From: Bradyrhizobium lablabi
Lineage (GTDB): Bacteria; Pseudomonadota; Alphaproteobacteria; Rhizobiales; Xanthobacteraceae
DNA: 64,000 bases
Assembly: GCF_900141755.1 (NCBI RefSeq)
Contig: NZ_LT670844.1
Location: forward strand, 5,428,501-5,492,500
Direction of reading: 5' to 3'
Position numbers and translations under genes: made by a program. The first letter of the stretch is position 1, and each line of letters begins with the position of its first letter. The notes under the pieces were generated by a model. The model was given only the letters and a program-made list of their open reading frames with translations, did not search any database and had not been told where the DNA came from. This document shows, one piece after another, positions 37,583 through 46,361 of the stretch.

Positions 37583-37686
37583 GTCCTCATCCTGAGGAGC
37601 GGCCTCTTGGCCGCGTCTCGAAGGATGAGCTTGTGGATGGATCACCCTTCGAGACGGCAGCTTCGCTGCCTCCTCAGGGTGAGGAC
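37583..37686. repeat. Palindromic repeat between groES and groEL
   Basis: A multi-arm palindrome. Outer arms GTCCTCATCCTGAGGAG and CTCCTCAGGGTGAGGAC enclose CGTCTCGAAGGATGA / ATCACCCTTCGAGACG. It sits in the 135-base groES-groEL spacer, so it is part of the mRNA. It may stabilise or attenuate the transcript. Confidence 0.75.
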
Positions 37687-37696
37687 GGCGGGTGGT

Positions 37697-37993
37697 TCAG
37701 GCCACCACGCCCATGATGTCGCTTTCCTTCATGATCAGGAGGTCCTCGCCGTCGAGCTTGACCTCGGTGCCGGACCATTTGCCGAACAGCACGCGGTCGC
37801 CGACCTTGACGTCGATCGGGATCAGCTTGCCGGCTTCGTCGCGGCCGCCCGGGCCCACTGCCGTGATTTCGCCTTGCGAGGGCTTTTCCTTGGCGGTGTC
37901 CGGAATGATGATGCCGCCCTTGGTCTTCTCTTCGGCGTCGAGACGCTTGACCACGACACGGTCATGCAGCGGACGAAATTGGGATTTAGCCAT
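37697..37993 (-). CDS. groES: Co-chaperonin GroES
   Basis: 98 residues from ATG 37993. The sequence shows [20 protein letters not shown], the mobile-loop segment [16 protein letters not shown] and [20 protein letters not shown]. It caps GroEL. The frame is open upstream to 38095, but that part lies within the regulatory leader. It is the first gene of the groESL operon, with the CIRCE element about 107 bases upstream. Confidence 0.98.
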   Translation of the reverse strand: MAKSQFRPLHDRVVVKRLDAEEKTKGGIIIPDTAKEKPSQGEITAVGPGGRDEAGKLIPIDVKVGDRVLFGKWSGTEVKLDGEDLLIMKESDIMGVVA

Positions 37994-38099
37994 GAGGGTT
38001 CCTTTTGGAGGGCTGGTTTTCAGATGTGGTTGGCGATCGAAAGTGGATCGGAAGACGCGGGGCCCGTTCGGCGCCGGCGGCGCAGAACGGGTCACATCC

Positions 38100-38126
38100 T
38101 TAGCAATCGCGCTCTCGGAGTGCTAA
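38100..38126 (-). promoter_or_regulatory. CIRCE element (HrcA operator)
   Basis: TTAGCAATC - 9 bases - GAGTGCTAA, against the consensus TTAGCACTC-N9-GAGTGCTAA with one mismatch region. It lies before groES, where HrcA binds to repress the operon at normal temperature. Confidence 0.92.
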
Positions 38127-38138
38127 TGGTGTGCCCGG

Positions 38139-38167
38139 GAATATGGCTTGACGCTGATCCTGTCAAG
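38139..38167 (-). promoter_or_regulatory. Possible heat-shock promoter of groESL
   Basis: On the minus strand CTTGACA (38161-38167) is followed, about 17 bases on, by a CCATATTC -10-like box (38139-38146), just upstream of CIRCE. It agrees loosely with the CTTG/-10 pattern of alphaproteobacterial RpoH promoters or a sigma70 promoter; which is undecided. Confidence 0.5.
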
Positions 38168-38324
38168 CAAAGGTGGTTAAGCCCTTGGTGATCCGGATAT
38201 AGGATGCTCGCTTGGGAAACCACATCGGAGCGGCAGCGTAATTTGCCGGACGTGATTGCTCCGACAGCGGTTTTACGCTTGGCTGCGGACGGGTGCGGCC
38301 ACGAGTTTTGCTTGGGGGAATGCC

Positions 38325-38846
38325 ATGGTCAGGTTACGTAGCGGGCACGGGGTTGCCAATCTGGGGGTCGCCTCGGCGCTGACGCTATTCCTCGGCGCAT
38401 GCAGCAGCTTCAGCCTGCCGTCATTGTCATCGTCGTCATCGCCGCCGCCGGCGTCCGAGCCTGGCGTCGCGCCCGAAATGCCGGCGACGATCCGCCCGGA
38501 CGAGATTGTCGGGCGCTGGGGTCTTGCCTCCTACCAAAATCCCGCCGACCGCGCGCGTACCGAAGCCGCGGCGAAGGGGCAGTGCAAGCAGCCTTACGTG
38601 ATCGGCGCCGGCTCCTCGGGCGGGGTGATCATGCATCTGGCCGACCAGGCGACGCCGCAGGAATTGCGTCTCAAGGGAAGCCCAAGCGGCAAGAATTTCA
38701 TCGGTCCGCCCGGGCCAACTCCCAGCGAGCAGGATCGCGAGATCGTCTCCTTCGACGGCCGCGTCCTGATCACCCGCTTCGTCGACAAGGATGCCGCGAC
38801 CCGTTACGGCAACATGGTCTACGTCCGCTGCGCGCCGCGGGCGTGA
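38325..38846 (+). CDS. Lipoprotein, unknown
   Basis: 173 residues from ATG 38325, with GGGGGAA just before it. The N-terminus is a lipoprotein signal with lipobox TLFLGAC (Cys acylation), followed by a low-complexity Ser/Pro linker (SSFSLPSLSSSSSPPPASEP). The C-terminal domain includes WGLASYQNPADRARTEAAAK and KQPYVIGAGSSGGVIMHLAD. Probably outer-membrane anchored. I recognise no function. It is divergent from groES and ends before a repeat and a bidirectional terminator. Confidence 0.75.
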   Translation: MVRLRSGHGVANLGVASALTLFLGACSSFSLPSLSSSSSPPPASEPGVAPEMPATIRPDEIVGRWGLASYQNPADRARTEAAAKGQCKQPYVIGAGSSGGVIMHLADQATPQELRLKGSPSGKNFIGPPGPTPSEQDREIVSFDGRVLITRFVDKDAATRYGNMVYVRCAPRA

Positions 38847-38850
38847 ACTC

Positions 38851-38938
38851 CCGTCATTGCGAGGAGCGTAAGCGACGAAGCAATCCACCTTTCCGCTTTG
38901 CGGCGCCATGGATTGCTTCGCTTCGCTCGCAATGACGG
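38851..38938. repeat. Palindromic repeat with CCGTCATTGCGAG ends
   Basis: Outer arms CCGTCATTGCGAG and CTCGCAATGACGG are exact reverse complements; inner AGCAATCC and GGATTGCT also pair. It lies 4 bases after the lipoprotein stop. It is a well-known type of rhizobial short dispersed repeat. Confidence 0.75.
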
Positions 38939-38945
38939 TGAAACA

Positions 38946-38974
38946 AAAAACGCCGGCATCTAGCCGGCGTTTTG
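38946..38974. terminator. Bidirectional terminator between lipoprotein and cheZ
   Basis: AAAACGCCGGC - ATCTA - GCCGGCGTTTT gives a stem with A/T tails on both sides. It serves both convergent transcripts. Confidence 0.9.
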
Positions 38975-38999
38975 CGTTGATATCTGGCAGGCAAAAGAC

Positions 39000-39773
39000 C
39001 TAGTCGAACAGCGCGTCGATGTCGTTCTGCGAGGCGTGACCGACGTCACCGTCGAGCTTCGGACCGTTGAGCAGCCGGGCGTCGCCTTCGCGATCGTCGA
39101 CGATCGGCGGCGCGTGCGCCCGGATGGCGTCGACGCCGCCCCAGATGTCCATCATCACCATGATGTGGTTTTCGATGAATTTCATCGTCGCCATCACCTT
39201 GCTGATGCGCTGGCCGGTGAGGTCCTGGAAATTGCAGGCTTCGAAGATCGAGACGACGCGCTCCTGGATTTCCTCGCTGAGCAGCTTTTGCTGATCCGGC
39301 GAGGTCACCTTGGACAGCGCGGACGCCGACTGATCGATCGATTCGGCGGCTTCCAGGATCTGCTGGGTGGCGTGTTCGGTGCCGCCGACCACGGCGCCGA
39401 GCTCGCCGGTCACCTTGGCCATTTCGTTGCCGTCGAAGCTCTTGCCGTGCAGCACCGCGATCTCCCGCTTGGTGCGGTTGATGGCGTCGTGAATAAGGTC
39501 AAGCTCGACCTTGAGCTTCTCGCATTGCGAGATTTGGGCGCGATAGGTTTCAAGCTGCGCCTGCGCGTCGGCGACATCGCGCGTAATCGCCAGCCCCTCG
39601 GCTGGTGCCGCTGATGCGCAACTGACGCCGTTGGCCATCTGGGCGCGGATGGCGCGCAGTTCGCTCATGATCTCATGATGCATCGGGCCGACTTCGCCGT
39701 CGACCGCTGCGGGCATCGGCATGTCGCCGATAAAGGCTTCTTCGATACGAAAACGCTTGCGATGAATCGGCAT
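39000..39773 (-). CDS. cheZ: Chemotaxis phosphatase CheZ
   Basis: 257 residues. The long helical hairpin includes ESIDQSASALSKVTSPDQQK and EACNFQDLTGQRISKVM, in which D and Q (DLTGQ) match the CheZ catalytic pair that dephosphorylates CheY-P. The C-terminal SQNDIDALFD peptide is the CheY-binding tail. It quenches the flagellar signal in the cytoplasm. No other chemotaxis gene is in the window, so it acts with remote loci. Confidence 0.88.
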   Translation of the reverse strand: MPIHRKRFRIEEAFIGDMPMPAAVDGEVGPMHHEIMSELRAIRAQMANGVSCASAAPAEGLAITRDVADAQAQLETYRAQISQCEKLKVELDLIHDAINRTKREIAVLHGKSFDGNEMAKVTGELGAVVGGTEHATQQILEAAESIDQSASALSKVTSPDQQKLLSEEIQERVVSIFEACNFQDLTGQRISKVMATMKFIENHIMVMMDIWGGVDAIRAHAPPIVDDREGDARLLNGPKLDGDVGHASQNDIDALFD

Positions 39774-40089
39774 GAGACTTTCCCTGAACCTTCACTCGCC
39801 TAGTCTTACGCAGATGCGATTTAACATCGGGTTCACGCCGGGAACCGTTATTGCGCGCGCCGTGCCGCGCCGGACATCAACGATTAACCATGCGGCTTGC
39901 CCGTTCATCGAAAATAAACGCTACCGGACAAATCCGCGTGCATTTGGCTACGTGGTGAATCGAAACGCCGTTTCTGTTTACCAAACCGACTGGGTTTTGA
40001 TTTTAACTGGTGGCGTGCAAGCGCGCTTCGTAAGTGAGCGCTCCGCAAGACGAAAACAGTAACAAGACGAAACAGTACAGAGTACGTCG
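39774..40089. other. Divergent intergenic region, cheZ / L,D-transpeptidase
   Basis: 316 bases without a gene. It is AT-richer than its surroundings (around 39890-40010), consistent with promoters for the two divergent genes. No operator symmetry stands out. Confidence 0.55.
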
Positions 40090-40887
40090 ATGTTGAAAAG
40101 AATCTCTCTTGCGCTGCTCGCCGGCGCATCTTGTCTTGGCGGTGGACTCCATCACGCCGCGGCGTTCGAGGCGGCGCCCCCCGCTGAACCCAACGTGATC
40201 TACGCCGATCAGAACATGCAGCGGCCGGTTGCGCCGGTGCGCACAGCCTACGCCGAACGCTCGAATATGGGCGGCGGCTTCATCGAGTTCCTGTTCGGCG
40301 ACGGACCTGGTCAGGGCGATCGCTATCAGCAGCAACCCGCCTATCAAACGCAGCCTTCCTACGATCCGCGGCGTCCGCTATTGCCGCCGCAACAGACGAT
40401 GCGCCAGGGCGAAGAGCAGGTCGATACCGCGCAGCGCCCGTTCAATCCGATCTACGAGAAGCAGGTCGTCGAGTATACCGGCAAGGAGAGCGCCGGCACC
40501 ATCATCGTCGATACTCCCAACAAGTTCCTGTTTTTGGTGCAGGGCGACGGCAAGGCGTTGCGCTACGGCATCGGCGTCGGCCGCCCCGGCTTCACCTGGT
40601 CGGGCGTCAAGCAGATCTCCGCGAAGAAGGAATGGCCGGATTGGACGCCGCCGCCGGAAATGCTGGTGCGGCGCCCCGATTTGCCGCGGCACATGGAAGG
40701 CGGCCCGCAGAACCCGCTCGGCGCGCGTGCGATGTATCTCGGATCGTCGCTCTATCGCATTCACGGCTCCAACGAGCCGTGGACGATCGGCACCAACGTC
40801 TCGTCCGGCTGCATCCGGATGCGCAATGAGGATGTGATCGATCTCTACGGCCGCGTCAATGTCGGCGCCAGGGTCGTCGTCATCTGA
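40090..40887 (+). CDS. L,D-transpeptidase (YkuD domain)
   Basis: 265 residues. An N-terminal signal (RISLALLAGASCLGGGLHHA then AAA) is followed by a disordered Pro/Gln segment. The YkuD catalytic domain shows the HGSNEPWTIG motif and SSGCIRM with the nucleophile Cys, the HXX...SxGCxR pattern. It cross-links peptidoglycan (3-3 bonds) or attaches proteins to it in the periplasm. A terminator follows at 40911. Confidence 0.93.
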   Translation: MLKRISLALLAGASCLGGGLHHAAAFEAAPPAEPNVIYADQNMQRPVAPVRTAYAERSNMGGGFIEFLFGDGPGQGDRYQQQPAYQTQPSYDPRRPLLPPQQTMRQGEEQVDTAQRPFNPIYEKQVVEYTGKESAGTIIVDTPNKFLFLVQGDGKALRYGIGVGRPGFTWSGVKQISAKKEWPDWTPPPEMLVRRPDLPRHMEGGPQNPLGARAMYLGSSLYRIHGSNEPWTIGTNVSSGCIRMRNEDVIDLYGRVNVGARVVVI

Positions 40888-40910
40888 TTTTTATTGCGAG
40901 CCGAAAACCA

Positions 40911-40945
40911 AACGGCCGCCTGGTTCGGGCGGCCGTTCTTTTTTG
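40911..40945. terminator. Bidirectional terminator after the transpeptidase
   Basis: AACGGCCGCC and GGCGGCCGTT form a perfect 10-bp stem with a 7-base loop, then a T-rich tail. It ends the + transcript and may serve the convergent DUF2076 gene. Confidence 0.88.
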
Positions 40946-40967
40946 ATTTTGACGGTCGAAAAACAGA

Positions 40968-41885
40968 TCAGGCGTAATCGCTGTCGCTGTCGCCGCCGAA
41001 CTCGTCGGAATCCAGGTCCATGTCGTCGTGATCCGCGCCGAAATCCTGCGATGCGGATTTGTCATCGTTCGATGCGGTGTCGAATAATCCGGCGCGCGAG
41101 TTGTCCTCAGTGTGGCCCGCCGATGAGCCGATATCGTTGATCCCCGCGTCGTGCGCGAGATTGCTGTTGGATTGATCGCTCGACGGAGTTTGGCTCACGG
41201 CCCGATCGGCAACACTTGAATCGGCGAAGGCTTGATGGCTGCCGCCCATCATCCCCCGGATGCTGTTGAGCAGCAGCGATCCGCCGACCACTCCGGCCGC
41301 CGTTGCCGCCGCGGTTCCGAGAAACGAGCCGCCGCCTCCGCCGAACGGGCTCTGGAACCCGGGCTGACCGTACCCGCCTTGACCATAAGCGCCTTGACCA
41401 TAAGCGCCTTGACCATAGGCGCCTTGACCATAGGAGCCTTGACCATAGGCGCCTTGACCATAGGAGCCTTGGCCGTAGGGACCCTGGCCATAACCCTGAT
41501 CATAATGTCCGGGGCCCTGCGCCTGCTGCATGACCTGGCCGCTGTTCCAGACCGGGCGGCTCGAAGCTTGAGGCGGCGGCACGTTCGGCACCGAGCCGCG
41601 CGGCTGATCTTGCCCGAAAACCGCCCCCCGCATTGAATCGAGGAACCCGCCGGATTGATGTTGCTCGCCCGCGCAGCGCGCCTCCAGTTCCTGGATGTGG
41701 CTGTTGGCACGCTTGAGTGCTTCATCCTGCAGCAGCACGGTCTGCACCAGCGCGTAAACGGCGTTGGGCGCCTTGCGCAACCCTTCCGAGATCGCCGCGC
41801 CGGCATCCGGATCGCGTGGCGCGCTCTCCACCTTGGAGAGGCGGTCGAAAAGGTCGTCAACCAATTGGCGTTCTTGCGGTGTCAT
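40968..41885 (-). CDS. DUF2076 family protein with Gly-Gln-Tyr repeats
   Basis: 305 residues from ATG 41885. The N-terminal DUF2076 domain begins MTPQERQLVDDLFDRLSKVE with QTVLLQDEALKRANSHIQEL. The middle is a tandem YGQGA/S-type repeat (YGQGPYGQGSYGQGAYGQGS), followed by a glycine-rich stretch, an Ala/Gly hydrophobic helix (FLGTAAATAAGVVGGSLLLN) and an acidic tail ending DSDSDYA. The frame continues to 41999 but the domain starts here. It is probably a periplasmic-facing or membrane-associated protein. Function unknown. Confidence 0.85.
   Translation of the reverse strand: MTPQERQLVDDLFDRLSKVESAPRDPDAGAAISEGLRKAPNAVYALVQTVLLQDEALKRANSHIQELEARCAGEQHQSGGFLDSMRGAVFGQDQPRGSVPNVPPPQASSRPVWNSGQVMQQAQGPGHYDQGYGQGPYGQGSYGQGAYGQGSYGQGAYGQGAYGQGAYGQGGYGQPGFQSPFGGGGGSFLGTAAATAAGVVGGSLLLNSIRGMMGGSHQAFADSSVADRAVSQTPSSDQSNSNLAHDAGINDIGSSAGHTEDNSRAGLFDTASNDDKSASQDFGADHDDMDLDSDEFGGDSDSDYA
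41365..41493 (-). repeat. 15-bp tandem repeat coding YGQGA units
   Basis: On the + strand a 15-base unit TAAGCGCCTTGACCA recurs about nine times with small changes (GGCGCC/GGAGCC), with phase kept in multiples of 15 so the frame is preserved. It encodes Tyr-Gly-Gln-Gly-X. Copy number probably varies between strains. Confidence 0.85.
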
Positions 41886-42012
41886 GGATTCTCTCCCTCG
41901 CTCGCGTCGACGCGCGGGGGGAGATGTAGGGGGGCTTTGTGTCGCCAGTAGTGGGGTCGCGGAATTAAATTTTTGGATGTGACGGATTGCCCTGCACATT
42001 TATTGATGGATG

Positions 42013-42858
42013 TCAGGACAACGTAACGCTGTTCGCCGCCAACAACTGCGTAAATTGCTCGCCGCCGAGAAATGCGTGTTCATTTTCGCGCTGGACCGTG
42101 AGCGGGTCGAGGCTGATGAGGGTCTCGTCGACGAAGCCGGGGTGGCACATGATCAGGCCGCCCTCCGGCAGCCCGTCGAGAAACTGCCGCATCAATACGC
42201 CGAAATCGCTTTGCCGTGAAAAATCATAGGCGCCGGCAAAGCCGGGATTGAACGCGATATCGGCGCGCGCGGCGCGGGCGCGAAATTGCGCGCTCAAAAG
42301 GTCGAGAAACAGCGCCTTGGGCGCGCCGAGCCGCCGCGAGAGCCGCGCGTTGCGTCCGCCCTGGCGAACCCAGGCGTTGGGCGCAGCCTCCTTCACCGCC
42401 GCCAGGAAGGCGTCGCGCACTTGCGGAAACAACTGCACGTGCTGGTGGCCGTCGACGAAATCAGGCTGACGGCCGAACATGTCGCTGAAAGCCGCAAGCT
42501 GCACCGTCAATTCGGCGCCGATGATTTCGGTGTCGAGCCGCCGCAACAGCCCCGCGCGCAACAGTTTCGGAAAACGCAAGAACATGCCGCCATCGATCGG
42601 CTTGAAGTGCATCGTCAGCGGCCGAAACGGCGCCGTCAGCGTGACATGCAAGCCGATCGCGCAACGCGGGCTGTTGGCGGCAACGGAGACAAGCGCGCCG
42701 ACTTCGTCCCGGCCGATCGCGGGGCCGACCACCATCACCGAGGTCGCATTGAGCCGGCCGCGCTCGATCAGGTCGCGGATGGCGCGGTTGACGCCGGGAC
42801 TGATACCGTAATCGTCGGCGCACAGCCAGATGCGGCGCGGCGGCGCGGCGTCGTTCAT
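42013..42858 (-). CDS. ChbG/YdjC-family carbohydrate deacetylase
   Basis: 281 residues from ATG 42858. The metal site is evident: WLCADDYGISPGV (DD), GLHVTLTAPF (H), VDGHQHVQLFP (HxH) and MCHPGFVDE. Family members remove acetyl groups from sugars such as chitooligosaccharides, and HpnK is a relative linked to hopanoids. Its ATG overlaps the upstream glycosyltransferase stop (ATGA), so the two are coupled and probably modify one glycan or lipid. A frame extending to 43407 is a shadow of that gene. Confidence 0.88.
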   Translation of the reverse strand: MNDAAPPRRIWLCADDYGISPGVNRAIRDLIERGRLNATSVMVVGPAIGRDEVGALVSVAANSPRCAIGLHVTLTAPFRPLTMHFKPIDGGMFLRFPKLLRAGLLRRLDTEIIGAELTVQLAAFSDMFGRQPDFVDGHQHVQLFPQVRDAFLAAVKEAAPNAWVRQGGRNARLSRRLGAPKALFLDLLSAQFRARAARADIAFNPGFAGAYDFSRQSDFGVLMRQFLDGLPEGGLIMCHPGFVDETLISLDPLTVQRENEHAFLGGEQFTQLLAANSVTLS

Positions 42859-43904
42859 TCCGCCGCGGTCCGTTCGCTGACGCTGGAGGCTGCTACTTCG
42901 GTCTCGACGCGCTTCACGCTGTGCTCGGCCACAAAATAAATCGGGCGTGCCTTCAGCTCGGAAAGGATCTTGCCGATATATTCGCCGACAATGCCGATCA
43001 TGATCAGTTGCACGCCGCCGATGGTCATCAGGCCGACCACCAGCGAGGGATAGCCGGGAACCGATTTGCCGGTGGTCCAGGTTTCCCACAGGATCGAGAG
43101 ACCGAACAGGAAGGCTGCGGACGCGAGCAGGACGCCGAGCAGGCTCGCAAAACGCAGCGGCGCCACCGAAAACGACGTAAGGCCCTCGATCGAAAGCCCG
43201 ACCAGCCGCCCGGGACTGAATGTCGTGACGCCGTGCGCGCGGGCTGCGGGTTCGTAGTCGACGCGAACCTGGCGGAAACCGATCCAGCTCGCGAGCCCCT
43301 TGAAGAAGCGATTGCGCTCGGGAAGCTGCCGCAACGCGGCGGCCGCGCGCGGCGACAGCAGGCGGAAGTCGCCGGCGTCTTCCGGGATTTTCTGCCGCGC
43401 GCCCCAATTGATCAGCGCGTAGAAGCCATGCACGGCCAGCCGCCGCAGCACCGATTCGTTGTCGCGATTGGCTTTGGCGGTGTAGACCACGTCGAAGCCG
43501 CCATCGATCCAGTGGCCGACCAGTTTCTCGACGAGGTCAGGCGGATGTTGGCCGTCGCCGTCCATGAACAGGACCGCGCCGAGCCGGGCATGGTCCAGTC
43601 CGGCCATCAGGGCGGCTTCCTTGCCGAAATTGCGCGACAGCGACACGACCTGGACATCGAGCGCATCGGGTGCGAGCGCGCGCGCGATGGCAAGCGTCGC
43701 ATCGCTGCTGCCGTCGTCGACATAGACGACCTCGCAGGGCAGGCCGTAGCGCTGCCGCAACGCCCTTGCCAATTCGGAGAGCCGGTCATGCAATAGCGCG
43801 AGCCCGGCGGCCTCGTTATACACCGGCACGACGATCGACAGCCCCTGCGCCGCGGCATTGGCTGCAGTGGTCGTCAAACCGGAAACGTCGCTACCCAGCA
43901 CCAT
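42855..43904 (-). CDS. Family 2 glycosyltransferase with two membrane helices
   Basis: 349 residues. The GT2 start is LSIVVPVYNEAAGLALLHDR, with VYVDDGSSDAT and FMDGDGQHPPDLVEKL (DxD) and the conserved FRLLSPRAAAAL. Two C-terminal helices (LLGVLLASAAFLFGLSILWE; GLMTIGGVQLIMIGIVGEYI) match polyprenyl-phosphate sugar transferases (GtrB/ArnC/DPM1-like). It charges a lipid carrier with a sugar at the inner membrane. Coupled to the YdjC-type deacetylase. Confidence 0.92.
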   Translation of the reverse strand: MVLGSDVSGLTTTAANAAAQGLSIVVPVYNEAAGLALLHDRLSELARALRQRYGLPCEVVYVDDGSSDATLAIARALAPDALDVQVVSLSRNFGKEAALMAGLDHARLGAVLFMDGDGQHPPDLVEKLVGHWIDGGFDVVYTAKANRDNESVLRRLAVHGFYALINWGARQKIPEDAGDFRLLSPRAAAALRQLPERNRFFKGLASWIGFRQVRVDYEPAARAHGVTTFSPGRLVGLSIEGLTSFSVAPLRFASLLGVLLASAAFLFGLSILWETWTTGKSVPGYPSLVVGLMTIGGVQLIMIGIVGEYIGKILSELKARPIYFVAEHSVKRVETEVAASSVSERTAAE

Positions 43905-43982
43905 CGATCAGGTTCCAAAGGGCCAAATGTCGGCATATTGCTACCCGTTGCTAGCTGTCGCAACGATGAACGGACATGCGCT

Positions 43983-44960
43983 TCACTGTCGCAGGAAGGC
44001 CTCGAGCTTGGCGAACAGCGGATTGGCGCGGTCGAGTACATAGTCGAGCGATGCCACCGATACCGTTTCGGCGCCATGCGCGCGCAGAAAACTGCCGAGC
44101 GCGTAAAGCTGCGCCGGTGGGCAGTGCAGCGTAACCATTCCCGACGATGTCGGCCCGCCGAATGGCGAGACCACGCCAAAACGGTTATGCGCTTCCGCCA
44201 AAAGCGCGGCGGTGCATTCCTTGAAGCGGGTGCGGACTTCCCGGTACTTGCTGGCGCGGGCGCGGGCGGCGATGTGATCCAGGATGACGCGAGCGGTCTC
44301 GCGCGCCTCGCTCGACCAGTCGGCGTCCTTTGATGCGACGAGGTTGGCTTGGCTGCGCAGGATCACGCCGTCGTCGAGCACCTTGAGTCCGTTGGCGGCC
44401 AGGGTCGCGCCGGTCGTCGTGATATCGACGATCATCTCGGCGGTGCCGACCGCGGGCGCGCCTTCGGTCGCGCCGGCGCTCTCGACAATGCGGTAATCGA
44501 CGACGCCGTGGGAGGCAAAGAAGGTCCGGGTCAGGTTGATATATTTGGTCGCGACCCGCATCCGCCGGTTATGCTGGGCGCGAAATCCGGTGGTGACATC
44601 GTCGAGATCGGCCATGGTGCGGACGTCGATCCAGGCCTGCGGCACCGCGACCACGACATTGGCGTTGCCAAAGCCGAGGCTGTCGATCAGCAATACCCGC
44701 TTGTCGGCGTCGAGGATGGTTTCACGCACCAGATCTTCGCCGGTGACGCCGAGATGGACCATGCCGCGCGCCAATTGCCAGGCGATCTCGCTCGCCGAGA
44801 GATAGGCGATCTCGACATTGTCGAGGCCTGCGATGGTGCCGCGATAGTCGCGGGCGCCGCGCGGTTTTGCCAGCGCCAGGCCTGCGCGGGTGAAGAAGGC
44901 TTCGGCGTTTTCCTGCAGGCGGCCTTTCGAGGGAACCGCGAGAACGAAGGGCGTCGTCAT
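43983..44960 (-). CDS. hisG: ATP phosphoribosyltransferase HisG
   Basis: 325 residues. [41 protein letters not shown] and the phosphate loop region [18 protein letters not shown] are the HisG core. It catalyses the first step of histidine synthesis. About 100 residues extend beyond the short catalytic core, although HisZ is also present upstream; most HisZ-type HisG are short. Its ATG overlaps the hisZ stop (ATGA), so they are coupled. Confidence 0.95.
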   Translation of the reverse strand: MTTPFVLAVPSKGRLQENAEAFFTRAGLALAKPRGARDYRGTIAGLDNVEIAYLSASEIAWQLARGMVHLGVTGEDLVRETILDADKRVLLIDSLGFGNANVVVAVPQAWIDVRTMADLDDVTTGFRAQHNRRMRVATKYINLTRTFFASHGVVDYRIVESAGATEGAPAVGTAEMIVDITTTGATLAANGLKVLDDGVILRSQANLVASKDADWSSEARETARVILDHIAARARASKYREVRTRFKECTAALLAEAHNRFGVVSPFGGPTSSGMVTLHCPPAQLYALGSFLRAHGAETVSVASLDYVLDRANPLFAKLEAFLRQ

Positions 44961-46126
44961 GCCGCGCTCCCGCTGGCAGCGCCCGGCTTGCGGCCCAGTT
45001 GCGTCAGGGTTTCGACCCAGATCGAAAACCCGACCGCCGGGATTGGGCTCGCGGCCCCAAGCTGGGTCATCAACCCGTCATAGCGCCCGCCCGCCACCAG
45101 CGGCTCGCCGCCATTGCCCTTGGCGTGCAGTTCGAACTCGAAGCCGGTGTAATAATCGAGGCCGCGCCCGAACGAGGTTGAAAAGCGCGTCTTGCCGGTA
45201 TCGATGCCGCGCGCGGCCATCAAGCCGACGCGGCTTTCGAACTGGTCGATCGCCGCCGTGATGTTGAGCTTGGCGTCATTGGCGAGCGCGCGCAATTGCG
45301 CCACAGCCTCGCCGGGCGCACCCGCGATCGCGAGGAACCGCTTGATCGTCTCCAGTGCGTTGCGCGGCAGCGCGCCGCCTTTCAGGGTCGATTGTTCGAG
45401 GAAGCGGTCGGCGATCTCCGAGACCGTGCGTCCGCCGACATTGGTGGTGCCGGCGATCGACATCAGATCGGTGACCAGCGCCAGCGCCGCCTTGCGGTCG
45501 GAGCCCGCGAGTGCGGCGAGCACGCCCTCATATTCGTTGCGGCCGGGTCCGGTCGCGAGCGTGAGCCGCTCGATGTCCTGCTCCAGCGAGGTCTTGCGAT
45601 TGAAATCCTTGATCAGCCGCCGCCGCCATACCGGATAGAGATCGAGCGCATCGATCAGCGCGTTGAACAGCGCCACGTCGCCGGTGCGGATTTCGACGCC
45701 GCTCAGCCCGACCGCGCTGGTTGCTTCCAGCGCCAGCGCCAGCATTTCGGCGTCGGCCGCGGCGCGATCCTGCCGCCCGAAGGATTCGATGCCGGCCTGC
45801 AGGAATTCGCTCGGCCGGCCGCCGCGATAGCGGAACACCGGCCCGAGATAGCTGAACCCGGCAGGTTTTCCGGCGCGGGGGGAGGCGAGGTAATCGCGCG
45901 CCACTGGAATGGTGAGGTCGGGGCGAAGGCAGAGTTCTTCGCCGCCGGCATCGGTGGTCAAATAAAGGCTCTTGCGGATGTCCTCGCCGGAGAGGTCGAG
46001 AAACGGCTCGGCCGGCTGCAGGATCAAAGGCTCGGCCCGGAGGTAACCGGCCTTCGCGAACGACAACAGCAGGCCGTCCGCCCATGCGGCGGATCCGGTC
46101 GCACGAGGGGCGGCGGTCAAGGTCAT
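44957..46126 (-). CDS. hisZ: ATP phosphoribosyltransferase regulatory subunit HisZ
   Basis: 389 residues from ATG 46126. HisRS-like fold without tRNA-binding domain: [20 protein letters not shown] and [20 protein letters not shown] (motif 2), with [20 protein letters not shown]. It activates HisG. The frame is open to 46216 but the domain begins here, and a palindromic repeat lies just upstream at 46161-46271. Operon order hisZ-hisG. Confidence 0.95.
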   Translation of the reverse strand: MTLTAAPRATGSAAWADGLLLSFAKAGYLRAEPLILQPAEPFLDLSGEDIRKSLYLTTDAGGEELCLRPDLTIPVARDYLASPRAGKPAGFSYLGPVFRYRGGRPSEFLQAGIESFGRQDRAAADAEMLALALEATSAVGLSGVEIRTGDVALFNALIDALDLYPVWRRRLIKDFNRKTSLEQDIERLTLATGPGRNEYEGVLAALAGSDRKAALALVTDLMSIAGTTNVGGRTVSEIADRFLEQSTLKGGALPRNALETIKRFLAIAGAPGEAVAQLRALANDAKLNITAAIDQFESRVGLMAARGIDTGKTRFSTSFGRGLDYYTGFEFELHAKGNGGEPLVAGGRYDGLMTQLGAASPIPAVGFSIWVETLTQLGRKPGAASGSAA

Positions 46127-46160
46127 CTCGAAGTCCGAAGTGGGTGCGGAAACGGGTTTA

Positions 46161-46271
46161 GCGCATGATCCGCCAAAGTGTGAGCGGTTTGGCGAAAAGA
46201 TCATGCGCTCTTTCAATAGTTTAGAGCGCGATCGGACGCAAAACCGGCCTCCACTTTTGCTGATCGCGCTC
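46161..46271. repeat. Two palindromic repeats upstream of hisZ
   Basis: First unit: GCGCATGATC and GATCATGCGC (46161-46170, 46199-46208) with inner CGCCAAA / TTTGGCG. Second unit: GAGCGCGATC and GATCGCGCTC (46224-46233, 46262-46271). The first shares the CATGATC/GATCATG arms of the element at 7098-7149. They occupy the leader of hisZ and could form alternate hairpins. Confidence 0.8.
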
Positions 46272-46361
46272 CGGTCAGGGCGCAGGCCTTAGCATGGCTG
46301 GAGGCCGGTTTCGACAGGGATCGGCCAAGTGACTTAATGACTGGGCAAGAATCGCCAAGGG

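Noticed and set aside
42859..43407. N-terminal extension of the YdjC-type deacetylase
   Set aside because: That part is an out-of-frame copy of the GT2 gene; the ATGA overlap at 42855-42858 gives the true start.
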